A DNA stretch of 64,000 nucleotides from Sphingobacteriales bacterium 44-15 (GCA_001899685.1 MKWG01000011.1:1-64000); one strand, 5' to 3'. Counted from the stretch's first letter, positions 17,419-26,905 are shown. Program-made: numbers and translations. Notes: generated by a model from the sequence alone, not told the origin.

Positions 17419-18270
17419 TCACGGTACATTAGCATCTATAAAATTTTTGATTTTTTCAAAAGAGTCTGCCAGGGTAGCTCCACTCCATCCGTGCCCTTCT
17501 CCGGGGTATACCACCAGTTCATGTGCTACCTTATTTTCTTCCAGCCTGCTGTCGAGCTCTACAGATTGTGATGCAGGCACCAGTTCATCCGCACCTCCCT
17601 GCAGTATAATAGTAGGAGGTGAATTTTCTGTAACAAAATTAACGGGGCTAGATTGTATGAACAGCTCACTGTCCTGGTCATAAGTCTTACCTGTAGCATT
17701 GAAAAGTATAAGCGCCTGTATGGTCCCTATATCCGAAAGAGCGGTGAGATCTGTGGGACCAAAAAAGTCAACGATGGCTTTTACATGCTTTTCCGGATCG
17801 TTCTTATAGCCGTGCAATAAAGCGAGATGCCCGCCGGCGCTAAAGCCTGCTAATATAAGATCACGGGATATGTGAAAATTTTCTGCATTCGCGGTAATGG
17901 TTTCAACAGCTTTTTCAACATCTTCTTCCTGGGCAGGGAAAACGTTGGTTACGCCATTTTTTGCAAGCCGGTAATTGATGTTTACAACAGCGTAGCCCGG
18001 AAACAATGCCTGCACGCCTGCAACAGAAGGCGTAAGCTCACTCTTATCTCCGTCAGACCAGCCGCCGCCATGTATCAGCACGATAGCAACAGTATGTTCG
18101 TCCCTGCCTGCCGGTAAATAAATATCCATTTTCCGGAGCGGGTCAGAGCCGTAAGCAGTATCAGTGATAGTGACAGCAGGGAGCGGTATATTATTTTCAG
18201 CTACATCATTGTTCTTTGTACAGGACACCAGGAACAAGAGCAATGCCAGTAAATAACAGCAGTATCTCAT
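17419..18270 (-). CDS. Lipoprotein alpha/beta-hydrolase (esterase, BD-FAE-like)
   Basis: A lipobox (LFLVSC, Cys17) makes it a surface or periplasmic lipoprotein. The fold carries the HGGGW oxyanion motif (IVLIHGGGWSDGD), nucleophile elbow GFSAGGH, acid near PTIILQGGADELVP and the final His in GEGHGW. These are the marks of BD-FAE/carboxylesterase-type hydrolases that deacylate xylan or feruloyl esters, though substrate cannot be fixed here. It abuts the RDD stop with zero spacing, convergent. Confidence 0.88.
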   Translation of the reverse strand: MRYCCYLLALLLFLVSCTKNNDVAENNIPLPAVTITDTAYGSDPLRKMDIYLPAGRDEHTVAIVLIHGGGWSDGDKSELTPSVAGVQALFPGYAVVNINYRLAKNGVTNVFPAQEEDVEKAVETITANAENFHISRDLILAGFSAGGHLALLHGYKNDPEKHVKAIVDFFGPTDLTALSDIGTIQALILFNATGKTYDQDSELFIQSSPVNFVTENSPPTIILQGGADELVPASQSVELDSRLEENKVAHELVVYPGEGHGWSGATLADSFEKIKNFIDANVP

Positions 18271-18394
18271 ACGTTGCTTTTAAATTCAATTGCGGTGTTT
18301 TATAAAAGTATACTTTCATATTATAAATGCCAAGACATGCAGACCGGCGGCTTTTTTTTCACATTCTTATAACGTGGTGAAGTTATCAGTGCCC

Positions 18395-18560
18395 CTGTAA
18401 CCTGAAACCTGCAACTTACATTGAAAAAGCATATATTTATCCCAGATAGCGCCAGTGTTATGCCAAACGTGAAATGGCAGAAGATAAATATGAGATCCTC
18501 ACATTTATCTTCTCGCCTCTCGCAAAGAAATACGAAAAATTATTGTTGACATAGCTGGCT
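18395..18560. repeat. Intergenic repeat cluster with 16-bp inverted arms
   Basis: The words AACCTGAAACCTGCAACTTAC (18400-18420) are followed by AGAAGATAAATATGAG (18479-18494) facing CTCACATTTATCTTCT (18498-18513), a 16-bp hairpin with one mismatch and a 3-nt loop. The 318-bp gap has no coding frame. Confidence 0.6.
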
Positions 18561-18588
18561 ACAGTTCCCTGGTTTAAACAAATTCTAT

Positions 18589-20595
18589 ATGCCTGCACCA
18601 AACAAAACTGACAATAAAACACCTGCACATGCAGAAGGGAAAGAAAGCAATACTGCAAAACGATATGAGGATATACATTTTGTAGACAGCACAAAACCTG
18701 TGTGGAATTATTCTTTATTCCGCGGGGAAGATATCAGCAATTTTCAGCAGGGGACACATTATCATTTATATGACCTGTTTGGCTCCCGGCCGGAAAGCGT
18801 ACTGGACACCGACGGCTATTATTTCGCCGTATGGGCGCCCAACGCAACGTCTGTTACCGTGAAGGGGAATTTTAATGACTGGAACAATGAATCTCATCCT
18901 TTGTATGTAAGGCTTGATCATTCGGGAATATGGGAGGGCTTTATCCCGGGCATAAAAAAAGGGGAAGTATATAAATACCATATCAGGGGATATAAAGGAA
19001 GCAAACAGGACAAAGGGGATCCTTTTGCCTGGTTTTGGGAAAAACGTCCCAACACGGCATCTATTACCTGGGAGCTTGGTAAGGAATGGAGCGATAAGGA
19101 ATGGATGAGCGTCCGTAAGAAGCATAATGCCCTGGATGCGCCCTGGAGCATATATGAAGTGCACCTGGCGAGCTGGATGCGCCCTGATAAGAATGATGAA
19201 GAAAGCTATAATACCTATGACCAGATCACAGACCGGCTTGTTCCTTATGTAAAGGAAATGGGATTTACACATATAGAGTTTATGCCTGTGATGGAGCATC
19301 CTTTCGACGGATCCTGGGGATACCAGGGCACAGGCTATTTTGCGCCTACTTCACGGTTTGGAGATCCGCAGAGCTTCATGCACATGGTGGAAAGATTGCA
19401 CCAGGAAGGCATAGGGGTAATACTGGACTGGGTGCCTTCTCATTTTCCTTACGATGCGCATGGGTTGTTTATGTTTGACGGGACGCATACATATGAGTAT
19501 GCGGATATGCGCAAAGGGTTCCATCCCGACTGGAACAGTTATATTTTCAACTATAAAAGAGGGGAAGTAAAATCGTTTCTTATCAGCAGCGCAAGATACT
19601 GGCTCGACAAATATCATATAGACGGCATACGTGTGGATGCAGTGAGCTCTATGCTGAAGCTGAACTATTCCCGCACCACCGGCCAGTGGGAGCCCAATGA
19701 ATATGGCGGCGACGGAAATATAGAGGCGATCGCTTTTATTAAAGATCTGAATGAAACCATTTACCGTGATTTTCCCGATGTGCAGACCATTGCAGAAGAA
19801 GCAACAGACTGGCCGGGAGTAAGCAGGCCTACGTTTGAAGGCGGGCTTGGCTTTGGCATGAAGTGGATGATGGGGTGGATGCATGACACGCTGGATTATT
19901 TTAAGCTGGATCCTGTTTACAGGAAATACCACCAGGATAAGTTTTCTTTCAGCATGATGTATTTCTATGATGAAAATTTTATGCTCCCGCTGAGTCATGA
20001 TGAAGTGGTGCACGGTAAAAGCCCTATGATCTATAAAATGCCGGGGGACGACTGGCAGAAATTTGCAAATCTCCGGCTGCTGTATACTTATATGTTTACG
20101 CACCCGGGCGGTAAGCTGTTGTTCATGGGTGATGAGTTCGGGCAAACCAGCGAATGGAATTACAAGTCCGAACTGGACTGGCACCTGCTGGAATATGACA
20201 GTCACAACCTGCTGCGGACATGTGTGCGTGATTTGAATAAGCTCCTGCGCAATGAGCCTGCCCTTTATGAGAACCAGTTCAATATATACGGGTTTGAATG
20301 GGTAGACCTGAATCACAGGGATCAATGTATCGTTGTATACCGCCGGAAAGGGAAGAAACCTGAAGATGATGTTCTTGTGATCCTCAACCTTACGCCTGTG
20401 GTTCATAACGACTGGAAAATTTTTGCGGCGGGTAAAGGAAGCTGGAAAGAAATATTCAACAGTGATGAAAGAAAATACTGGGGAACCGGTGATGTGCTGA
20501 ATCCTGACATTACAACAACGCTTGTTGATAAGCAGAGCCGGATGTTTGAGATCAATGTTCACCTGCCTGCGTTGGGCGCGGTAGTGTTGAAGTGA
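18589..20595 (+). CDS. glgB: 1,4-alpha-glucan branching enzyme
   Basis: This enzyme makes alpha-1,6 branches in glycogen. It has an N-terminal CBM48/immunoglobulin-like domain (YFAVWAPNATSVTVKGNFN), a GH13 barrel with the branching-enzyme motifs (WGYQGTGYFAPTSRFG; nucleophile segment GIRVDAVSSML; acid segment TIAEEATDWPG; SHDEVVHGK) and an alpha-amylase C-terminal beta-sandwich. The 668-residue length is typical of the shorter GH13_8 form. No other glg genes lie next to it, so it is not in a glycogen operon here. Confidence 0.95.
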   Translation: MPAPNKTDNKTPAHAEGKESNTAKRYEDIHFVDSTKPVWNYSLFRGEDISNFQQGTHYHLYDLFGSRPESVLDTDGYYFAVWAPNATSVTVKGNFNDWNNESHPLYVRLDHSGIWEGFIPGIKKGEVYKYHIRGYKGSKQDKGDPFAWFWEKRPNTASITWELGKEWSDKEWMSVRKKHNALDAPWSIYEVHLASWMRPDKNDEESYNTYDQITDRLVPYVKEMGFTHIEFMPVMEHPFDGSWGYQGTGYFAPTSRFGDPQSFMHMVERLHQEGIGVILDWVPSHFPYDAHGLFMFDGTHTYEYADMRKGFHPDWNSYIFNYKRGEVKSFLISSARYWLDKYHIDGIRVDAVSSMLKLNYSRTTGQWEPNEYGGDGNIEAIAFIKDLNETIYRDFPDVQTIAEEATDWPGVSRPTFEGGLGFGMKWMMGWMHDTLDYFKLDPVYRKYHQDKFSFSMMYFYDENFMLPLSHDEVVHGKSPMIYKMPGDDWQKFANLRLLYTYMFTHPGGKLLFMGDEFGQTSEWNYKSELDWHLLEYDSHNLLRTCVRDLNKLLRNEPALYENQFNIYGFEWVDLNHRDQCIVVYRRKGKKPEDDVLVILNLTPVVHNDWKIFAAGKGSWKEIFNSDERKYWGTGDVLNPDITTTLVDKQSRMFEINVHLPALGAVVLK

Positions 20596-20599
20596 ATGG

Positions 20600-20755
20600 T
20601 GAATAGTGAATGGTGAATAAGAGAAACGTCAGATGAGAGAAGTGAGCGCAAGATATGCCTTACGTTACAGCGTTCGCGTCTCACCTTTCACGTTTCACGT
20701 TTCACCTTTCACGTTTCTTCTCTCACCTCACCGTTCACATCTCTGAAATTTCCCT
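20600..20755. repeat. Intergenic repeat cluster downstream of glgB
   Basis: GTGAATAGTGAATGGTGAAT and GAGAAACGTCAGATGAGAG on one side face CACCTTTCACGTTTCTTCTC on the other. The TTCACGTTTCAC word occurs repeatedly. There is no coding frame. Confidence 0.6.
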
Positions 20756-20835
20756 TCTAAAATGAGTATGCCTCTCCATGATCCTTCTTTTAAGAACAAG
20801 CTTCTATCATTTTGCTTATCGTTAAGGTATATTTC

Positions 20836-22011
20836 ATGAAATATTTTAAAATATTGTGGCTTGGCTTGTTCCCGGTTACTATTAGTAGCGGTCTGTTTGC
20901 ACAAGAGACAGTGAAAGATGTTGAGCATGTAAAAGTATATTATGAAGCCGGCATGTATGGCGGATGGCCAGCGAATAATGGTATATGGATATGGGGAAAT
21001 GAAATACTGGTGGGCTTTTCAAAAGGCTATTATAAAGACCTTGGTGCCAAACATAATATTGACAGGGACAAGCCTGAGCTGCACATGCTTGCACGGAGCA
21101 TGGACGGAGGCAATACCTGGAAGGTTGAAGATCCCGGCAAAACAGGCGGGCTGGTGCCACATGGTTATTTTATGGCAAAGCCCAGGACAGATGTTCCACA
21201 ACAGCAGGTTGAGCTGCAGACGGAATCCATTAATTTCCAACACCCCGGTTTTGCCTTAACAGCGCGTTCCAACAGTGATGCCGGTGAGTCGCGCTACTGG
21301 TATTCTTATGACAAAGGACATCACTGGCGCGGGCCGTTTGCCTTACCCGGCTTTGGTACCCCGGGCACTGCCGCCAGGACAGATTATATTACAGACGGCA
21401 AAGACAAGTGTATGCTGTTCATCACTGCTGCCAAATCCAATGGAAAAGAGGGAAGGGTGTTGTGCGTAAAAACCTCGGATGGCGGCAGGCACTGGTCATT
21501 ACAGTCATGGATAGGCGAAGAGCCAGTAGGATATGCGATCATGCCTGCTTCCGTGCTGATATCTGATCATGAAATACTCGTCACTGTTCGTCAAAAAGAG
21601 GGTGACAACAGTTTTATCTCCTCCTGGTCGTCAGTCGACAATGGCAATAGCTGGAAGCAACTGAAAAATGCTGCAGACGATACAGGCATAGGAAATCCGC
21701 CTGCCATGGTCAGGATGAAGGATGGGCGGATCTGCCTGGTATACGGCTACCGGGCTGATGCGGAAAGCATACAACACAAAAGTAAGACCAGCGATATAAG
21801 AGCACGTATCAGCAGCGACAATGGTAAGACCTGGAGTAAAGAATATATTCTGCGCAACGATGGATCCGGGCAGGATATTGGTTATCCGCGGGTAGTACAA
21901 CGCCCCGATGGCAAAATCGTAGCAGTATATTATTTCATGGATGACCAGACTGGTCGTGAGAGGTATATCGGTGCTACTATTTGGAGTCCTCCTCCTTCAG
22001 GCAAAGAATAA
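20836..22011 (+). CDS. Exo-alpha-sialidase-like protein with Asp-box repeats
   Basis: I chose the ATG at 20836 because it gives a proper signal peptide (MKYFKILWLG to GLFAQ). The mature protein carries five Asp boxes (SxDxGxxW): SMDGGNTWK, SYDKGHHWR, TSDGGRHWS, SVDNGNSWK, SSDNGKTWS, so it is a six-bladed beta-propeller of the sialidase/neuraminidase superfamily. Asp boxes are structural. I cannot locate a complete Arg triad and so do not assert true sialidase activity; arylsulfatase- or lyase-like glycan hydrolases share the fold. Confidence 0.75.
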   Translation: MKYFKILWLGLFPVTISSGLFAQETVKDVEHVKVYYEAGMYGGWPANNGIWIWGNEILVGFSKGYYKDLGAKHNIDRDKPELHMLARSMDGGNTWKVEDPGKTGGLVPHGYFMAKPRTDVPQQQVELQTESINFQHPGFALTARSNSDAGESRYWYSYDKGHHWRGPFALPGFGTPGTAARTDYITDGKDKCMLFITAAKSNGKEGRVLCVKTSDGGRHWSLQSWIGEEPVGYAIMPASVLISDHEILVTVRQKEGDNSFISSWSSVDNGNSWKQLKNAADDTGIGNPPAMVRMKDGRICLVYGYRADAESIQHKSKTSDIRARISSDNGKTWSKEYILRNDGSGQDIGYPRVVQRPDGKIVAVYYFMDDQTGRERYIGATIWSPPPSGKE

Positions 22012-22089
22012 GCGGCAATTCCTAAAATTCCTTTTTTGTAGCGCATTCCCGTATAAATGCGGTTGCTTACTTTTACGTAAACTTCCGGT

Positions 22090-23331
22090 ATGACTGCGCC
22101 TCTTCCTATTTCTTTTGATAACACCGAAAATGCATTTGAATATAAAGATGATAAGGAGTTACGAAAAGCCAGGCTCCTTTTTTCATCTATGGGATATGCA
22201 TTGCTGGTGCGGCTGGGCACAACACTTACTCCCTGGGCCATTAAATCCGGTTTCCCGGTCAAAGGTATTATCCGTAATACTATATTCGAGCAGTTTGTCG
22301 GCGGTGAAACACTTGAGGAAACGGCTCCTGTTGCAAAGAGACTTGGCGCATACAATGTAAAGGTAATTCTCGATTATGGAGTAGAAGGCGGAGCAGAGGA
22401 TGAGGTTGCTTTTGACCAGGCTATGGAAGAATTTATCAGGGTGATTGATTATGCATCCACGCAACCTAATATCCCCTTTATAAGTATCAAGGTAACCGGT
22501 TTTGCCAGGCTGCAACTGCTGGAAAAGCTTGATTCATCAGTGGCTGACAACAAGGGCTCATTGATGAAACGGTATGCCCATGCGGTGGAAGCCCTTAGTG
22601 AAGCAGAGAAAAAAGAGTGGGAGAGGGTGCAGCAGCGCATGGAAAAGATCTGCGCTGATGCCGCAGAAAAAAATGTGGGTGTGCTGGTAGACGCCGAAGA
22701 GACCTGGATACAGGATCCCATTGATGTGCTTACTATACTGATGATGGAGAAGTTTAATAAGACGAGGCCGGTGGTATATAATACAGTCCAGTTGTACCGG
22801 GCAGACCGTTTGCGCTTCCTGAAAGATTCTCTCGAAGCGGCGGTATTGAGGAATTTTATCCTCGGTGCAAAGCTGGTGCGGGGCGCCTATATGGAAAAGG
22901 AAAGAAAACGGGCGGAAGAGATGATGTATCCATCCCCGATACAGGCTGACAAAGAAAGTACCGACAAAGACTATAATGATGGTATCACATTTTGCATTGA
23001 TCATATCGACAGGATTGCGCTGATCGTTGCATCGCACAATGAATACAGCAACCTGCTGGCTACACAATTATTGCAGCAAAAAGGTCTGCCGCCTGATCAT
23101 CCTCATATTCATTTTTCGCAGCTTTACGGCATGAGCGATAATATTACCTTTAATCTCGCCAAAGCAGGTTGTGCTGTGAGTAAATATCTCCCCTTCGGCC
23201 CCATTAAAGACGTCATTCCTTATCTTATGCGCCGCGCGCAGGAAAACAGTTCTGTTGCGGGGCAAACGGGCAGGGAACTTGCGTTGATCAATAAAGAGCT
23301 GGAGCGGAGGAAGAGGGGAAAGAGTATGTGA
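22090..23331 (+). CDS. Proline dehydrogenase
   Basis: The 413 residues match the stand-alone PRODH family: a flavin-binding TIM barrel with IFEQFVGGETLEE at the N-terminus, ISIKVTGFARLQLL, VDAEETWIQDPIDVL, LVRGAYMEKERKRA, HNEYSNLL and YLPFGPIKDVIPYLMRRAQEN. It oxidises proline to pyrroline-5-carboxylate with FAD, passing electrons to the quinone pool. The C-terminal RRAQEN motif holds substrate-binding arginines. No P5C dehydrogenase is nearby. Confidence 0.93.
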   Translation: MTAPLPISFDNTENAFEYKDDKELRKARLLFSSMGYALLVRLGTTLTPWAIKSGFPVKGIIRNTIFEQFVGGETLEETAPVAKRLGAYNVKVILDYGVEGGAEDEVAFDQAMEEFIRVIDYASTQPNIPFISIKVTGFARLQLLEKLDSSVADNKGSLMKRYAHAVEALSEAEKKEWERVQQRMEKICADAAEKNVGVLVDAEETWIQDPIDVLTILMMEKFNKTRPVVYNTVQLYRADRLRFLKDSLEAAVLRNFILGAKLVRGAYMEKERKRAEEMMYPSPIQADKESTDKDYNDGITFCIDHIDRIALIVASHNEYSNLLATQLLQQKGLPPDHPHIHFSQLYGMSDNITFNLAKAGCAVSKYLPFGPIKDVIPYLMRRAQENSSVAGQTGRELALINKELERRKRGKSM

Positions 23332-23420
23332 TAAGTGGTAAGAGATAAGTGGTAAAGGATAAGTGCCTCGCTGCTTTTGACGTCTCACGTTTCACTATTG
23401 ACCATTCACCATTCACCAGA
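23332..23420. repeat. Intergenic repeat cluster
   Basis: GATAAGTGGTAAGAGATAAG words are followed by GACGTCTCACGTTTCACTATTG and GACCATTCACCATTCACC, the same vocabulary as 9.8 and 20.6 kb. Confidence 0.55.
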
Positions 23421-23531
23421 TACTTTTAGACCTGCTTAACAGATATCACAGCTTTTGGCACAGTTTTTTTTAATAATATCAGATAACGGGCAGTAATTAT
23501 ACCCCGGCTTAATAATTTAAACAATTTTATT

Positions 23532-24170
23532 ATGAAAAAATTATTATTAAAAGCAGTGGCTATTGTGATCGGACTAACAGTTTTTGCAAGTTATTCCTAC
23601 AGCCAGGTACAGATTGGCTTGCATGGCTCACGTCTGGAGGGTACAGGCAGTTCCCAGTGGGGGTTTGGCGGGAATATAAAATTTCTGGTCGCTGATAAAT
23701 TTGCTATAGGCGTTGCCGCGCGGGGATATCCTAAAAATATGGAATCCGAGACCTTCAATTCTGGCGGTAACACTTATAAGATGCTTCATGGAAATTCAAT
23801 TGTACCTGTGACAGCCTCACTGGATTATTATTTTGGAAAAGCCCCGGTGCGCCCATATCTGGGATTGGATGCCGGTGCTTATTTCAGGCAGCATATTATA
23901 TCCATTACCCAAAATAACGGGAGCAGCTCTTATTATAACACATCCGACAAGAAAACATTTTTTGGTGCAGCTCCCCGTGCAGGATTAAACATAGAATTGG
24001 GACCTGTCGGAATTTTCGGCCAGGCTGGCTATAACTTTTTATTTGGTTCCGGCAGTAAAGATGATATCACTGTGCCGGGCATTACTACGGGTATTGATAC
24101 AAAGCCTACAGATAAATTCTGGACTTTTGATGTTGGGCTCTTCTTTAAAATCGGTGGGAAATCTATGTAA
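23532..24170 (+). CDS. Outer-membrane beta-barrel protein
   Basis: A signal peptide (residues 1-24, ending SYSQ) is followed by about 185 residues of alternating hydrophobic strands with aromatic girdles (KFAIGVAARGYP, SLDYYFGKAPVRPYLGLDAGAYF, PVGIFGQAGYNFLFGS) and a C-terminal strand FDVGLFFKIG. This is the small eight-stranded OmpA/OmpW-like barrel type found in Bacteroidota. Function is structural or unknown. It is monocistronic. Confidence 0.8.
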   Translation: MKKLLLKAVAIVIGLTVFASYSYSQVQIGLHGSRLEGTGSSQWGFGGNIKFLVADKFAIGVAARGYPKNMESETFNSGGNTYKMLHGNSIVPVTASLDYYFGKAPVRPYLGLDAGAYFRQHIISITQNNGSSSYYNTSDKKTFFGAAPRAGLNIELGPVGIFGQAGYNFLFGSGSKDDITVPGITTGIDTKPTDKFWTFDVGLFFKIGGKSM

Positions 24171-24600
24171 ATAGTGGCTGCTGAATAACTGGAGACGCCT
24201 CATAGATTTTGGAAAAAGGAGTATATCGCCACTAATGCACGAATATTTAGTGTGAATTCATAAAAAATCTTAAGAGATTTATCTGTTTTGAAGTGTAAGA
24301 TTTGATCTGGCGGTATCATTGCTGCAAGACTTTTGTGAGAATTATTTAAACACTGCTGCAGTTATCAGGCACAGAATACATAACACGGATTTGATACACG
24401 AATACGCCGCAGGCGCATTCATGTATTCGTGGCATAGAAAAAATAGACGTGGCCGTTAAACAGCAAGCCCTAAATATTCTTTACTCATCATATATCCCAG
24501 CTCCTGTGCAATATGCCGGGAGCTTTTTTGGTGAATAGTGAATGATGTAGAATGAAGCGTGAGAAGAGGGACAAGAGACGAGTAACAACCTGATGCTTCA
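24171..24600. other. Intergenic stretch without gene, two hairpins
   Basis: About 430 bp with no coding frame. It holds a 9-bp perfect inverted repeat (CACGAATAC 24397-24405, GTATTCGTG 24423-24431) and a terminator-like AGCTCC/GGAGCT hairpin followed by a T run (24499-24530), then GTGAATAGTGAATG repeat words. Confidence 0.5.
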
Positions 24601-24615
24601 AACCTGATCGCTGCC

Positions 24616-24623
24616 TATCTTTG
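24616..24623 (+). promoter_or_regulatory. Bacteroidota -7 box upstream of trmN6
   Basis: TATCTTTG fits TAnnTTTG and lies 4 bp before the ATG, implying a leaderless or near-leaderless transcript. I see no convincing -33 TTG. Confidence 0.4.
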
Positions 24624-24627
24624 ATCC

Positions 24628-25341
24628 ATGCCAAATCCTTATTTCAGGTTCAAGCAATTTACCATATACCACGACCGGTGCGCTATGAAAGTGTGTACAG
24701 ATTCCTGCATATTCGGCGCATGGTTTGCCGGCAGGATAGCCGGTAAGCAAAGCATCCTTGATATAGGCGCCGGATCGGGGCTGCTGACGCTGATGCTGGC
24801 GCAGCAAAATGAAGCGCTGTTCCATGCTATTGAAATTGACCCTTCCGCATTCGGGCAGCTTAAGCAAAATGTTTCAGCCAGCCCGAGGAAAGACAGTATA
24901 ACTGTTGTTGAAGGGGATGCGACTGTCTATCCTTTCCCGCAACAGTATGATTTTATTATAACCAACCCCCCGTTTTATGACGGCGATCTGAAATCGGATA
25001 ATAAACCAATAAATCTTGCCCGCCATGATGCCGGGCTTACATTTGAGCGGTTAATAAACATCATAGATCATAATCTTGCTCCCGGCGGTTCATTTGGAAT
25101 CTTGCTTCCTTTTCACAGGACCGCTGCGTTTGAGCAAATAGCAGTAAGCGCCGGCTTTTCTCTTATAGAAAAAATGTTGCTAAGGCAAACCCCTGCACAC
25201 TCCTTTTTCAGGAGCATCCTTCATTTTTCAAAAAGCGGGACTTTATCTCCACAGGCATACGAACTGACGATAAGAAACAAAGACGGGAAATATACTGAGG
25301 ATTTTGAATTATTAATGAAAGCGTATTACCTGGCGCTGTAG
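24628..25341 (+). CDS. trmN6: tRNA1(Val) (adenine(37)-N6)-methyltransferase
   Basis: The 237-residue Rossmann methyltransferase has SAM motif LDIGAGSGLLTLMLAQ (about residues 46-61), acidic motif IEIDPSAFGQ and the N6-adenine motif NPPFYDG (about 110-116). The N-terminal FRFKQFTIYHDRCAMKVCTD, then GAW, is the TrmN6/YfiC signature. It methylates A37 of tRNA-Val. The tail (FEQIAVSAGFSLIEKMLLRQ) is family-typical. Confidence 0.9.
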   Translation: MPNPYFRFKQFTIYHDRCAMKVCTDSCIFGAWFAGRIAGKQSILDIGAGSGLLTLMLAQQNEALFHAIEIDPSAFGQLKQNVSASPRKDSITVVEGDATVYPFPQQYDFIITNPPFYDGDLKSDNKPINLARHDAGLTFERLINIIDHNLAPGGSFGILLPFHRTAAFEQIAVSAGFSLIEKMLLRQTPAHSFFRSILHFSKSGTLSPQAYELTIRNKDGKYTEDFELLMKAYYLAL

Positions 25342-25347
25342 GGCTGG

Positions 25348-26547
25348 TTACTGTGCTGCATACGTCTTCAGGTATTCGTAGCGGTTAGTCAGCTTTCCCT
25401 GCCTTACGATGGTTGCATTTTCAATTACAGGCGATCCTCCCTGCAGCAGGTCTTCGAGAATATGCTTGATAAGCTGCTCTCCAAAATAGCGGGATGCGTC
25501 TCTTGGCAATTCATTCGGGAGGTTGCCTACCGACATCAGGTCAATAGAACCGGGAAGATAGGGCGCTGTTTTTTCAAAAGTATTCCTGTCAACACCATAT
25601 ACAGGGTCTTCAATGGTTTGATCGCCTAAGTTTATCGGAACTGATCCCCCGGTATCATCGGTAATATCAGCAATGGTCTGGATGATAAAGGTATCTGCCG
25701 ATATATCCTGCTTTTGAAACAGGCGGGGAATATTTTTATCCCAGTAGATACCATTCAGTAAGATATCCGTTTGGGCAGCGAATGGGAGAAAAACACAATC
25801 ATATTGCTCCGGGTACTTATGAAAATCTTCCCTGCTGTATTTACCGGTTATACTGTGACGGTACAGGTCCGGACCTTTGAGCTGGGTATATACCGGGTAG
25901 GCGAATCGCCTTTTCATATAATCATCCGGTTCTACCTCATGTACACCCATGAGGTTCATGATTTCCAGCGCTCCATGTGCCACTCTGCCTGAGCCGGTAA
26001 CAGCTATTTTCAGATTAGGCAGTCTTAACCCGAAATAGGTATGTATCAGCTCACGGAAATTCCTTTGCCTGTATACCCTTTCCAGTCGGTATAAACCTGT
26101 GCGGTTGCCATAAGCCATCACACCATTGTGGGCGCCCACAATACCCGCAAAAAAACCAAAGCCGATAATACGTTGCCCGTCTTCGTGCTCCATGCATTCG
26201 TAGTCAATGAGCGTTATTTTCCTGGCAATTACTTCCTGCAATAACCGGCGGTTACGGGGCTGTTCCTTGCGGGTATGCGAAAAGAACAGGTAGGTCTTTC
26301 CCTCTATCAGCATATCTACCGGCACCTCCTTTATGCCCAGCAGGATATCGCATGCGCTCATATCTTCCTGTACTTTCACTCCTGCCATAGTATATTCCTT
26401 GTCGCTGAAGCAGCGGGCTGGGGAAGATTGCACAATGATCCTGATATTGCTGTCTTCCCTGTGGATCCATTTGCATTGAGCCGGCGTAAGCGCCACCCGG
26501 TTGTCGGCAGGCGTTTTACCTTCACGTATCAATCCGATAGTTGTCAT
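25348..26547 (-). CDS. Saccharopine-dehydrogenase/alanine-dehydrogenase-like NAD(P)-dependent oxidoreductase
   Basis: The N-terminal half carries the AlaDH/PNT-type start (IGLIREGKTPADNRVALTPAQC), followed by GFGFFAGIVGAHNGVMAYG and a nucleotide-binding segment (KIAVTGSGRVAHGALEIMNLMG). The C-terminal part (ETxADI-like IIQTIADITDDTGGSVP, then VDLMSVGNLP-type) resembles lysine-forming saccharopine dehydrogenases. The glycine motif is GSGRVA, fitting NAD binding. It converges with trmN6 across a 6-bp gap. The exact substrate is uncertain. Confidence 0.75.
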   Translation of the reverse strand: MTTIGLIREGKTPADNRVALTPAQCKWIHREDSNIRIIVQSSPARCFSDKEYTMAGVKVQEDMSACDILLGIKEVPVDMLIEGKTYLFFSHTRKEQPRNRRLLQEVIARKITLIDYECMEHEDGQRIIGFGFFAGIVGAHNGVMAYGNRTGLYRLERVYRQRNFRELIHTYFGLRLPNLKIAVTGSGRVAHGALEIMNLMGVHEVEPDDYMKRRFAYPVYTQLKGPDLYRHSITGKYSREDFHKYPEQYDCVFLPFAAQTDILLNGIYWDKNIPRLFQKQDISADTFIIQTIADITDDTGGSVPINLGDQTIEDPVYGVDRNTFEKTAPYLPGSIDLMSVGNLPNELPRDASRYFGEQLIKHILEDLLQGGSPVIENATIVRQGKLTNRYEYLKTYAAQ

Positions 26548-26595
26548 ATAGTGTTGCTTCAGGGGTGAATGGGCAATGGTGAATAGAGAATGGTG

Positions 26596-26652
26596 AAAGG
26601 TGAGACGTCAGAAGTGAGATGTGAGATGTCTCGCTTCTGACGTCTCACCTTT
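26596..26652. repeat. Long palindromic intergenic repeat, best copy of the chromosomal family
   Basis: Two 24-bp arms (26596-26619 and 26629-26652) with one mismatch flank a 9-nt spacer; the arm begins AAAGGTGAGACGTCAGAAGT. It sits in the gap between the oxidoreductase promoter and tRNA-Leu(CAA). Confidence 0.85.
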
Positions 26653-26765
26653 GACTTTTCACGTTTCTCTTCTCGTTTCACATGCCCTTAGTAAGTTAGG
26701 AGAAATACCGGAAAAAAATATTGGGATTCGTTTCATTATATGTAATATTGCAACCCGATTTTAAT

Positions 26766-26849
26766 GCCCAGATGGCGGAACTGGTAGACGCGTCAGACTC
26801 AAAATCTGGTTATCGCAAGGTAGTGGGGGTTCGATTCCCCCTCTGGGCA
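26766..26849 (+). tRNA. tRNA-Leu (anticodon CAA), likely island attachment site
   Basis: The acceptor stem is GCCCAGA with TCTGGGC and discriminator A. It has D-loop GGTAGACGC, anticodon loop CTCAAAA (anticodon CAA, codon UUG), variable arm TTATCGCAAGGTA and T-arm GGGGGTTCGATTCCCCC. CCA is not encoded. Its 3' end borders the sharp change from repeat-bearing chromosome to island DNA. The matching second att copy would lie beyond the right edge, so the att role is inferred. Confidence 0.93.
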
Positions 26850-26870
26850 CGATGATTTTCAGTAAGTTAT

Positions 26871-26895
26871 AAAGGTCGCAGATGATGCGGCCTTT
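26871..26895 (+). terminator. Terminator of tRNA-Leu(CAA)
   Basis: A 10-bp stem (AAAGGTCGCA with TGCGGCCTTT, one G-T) and 5-nt loop followed by T5 lies 21 bp past the tRNA. Confidence 0.85.
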
Positions 26896-26905
26896 TTATT
26901 TTTCA

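Noticed and set aside
19351-20562. 403-residue minus-strand ORF opposite glgB
   Set aside because: It is a shadow of glgB: no domain, unusual composition, and a strong real gene on the other strand.
20600-20755. Possible CRISPR array in repeat-rich gaps
   Set aside because: Words are short, unequal in spacing and palindromic across arms; there are no uniform spacers and no cas genes.
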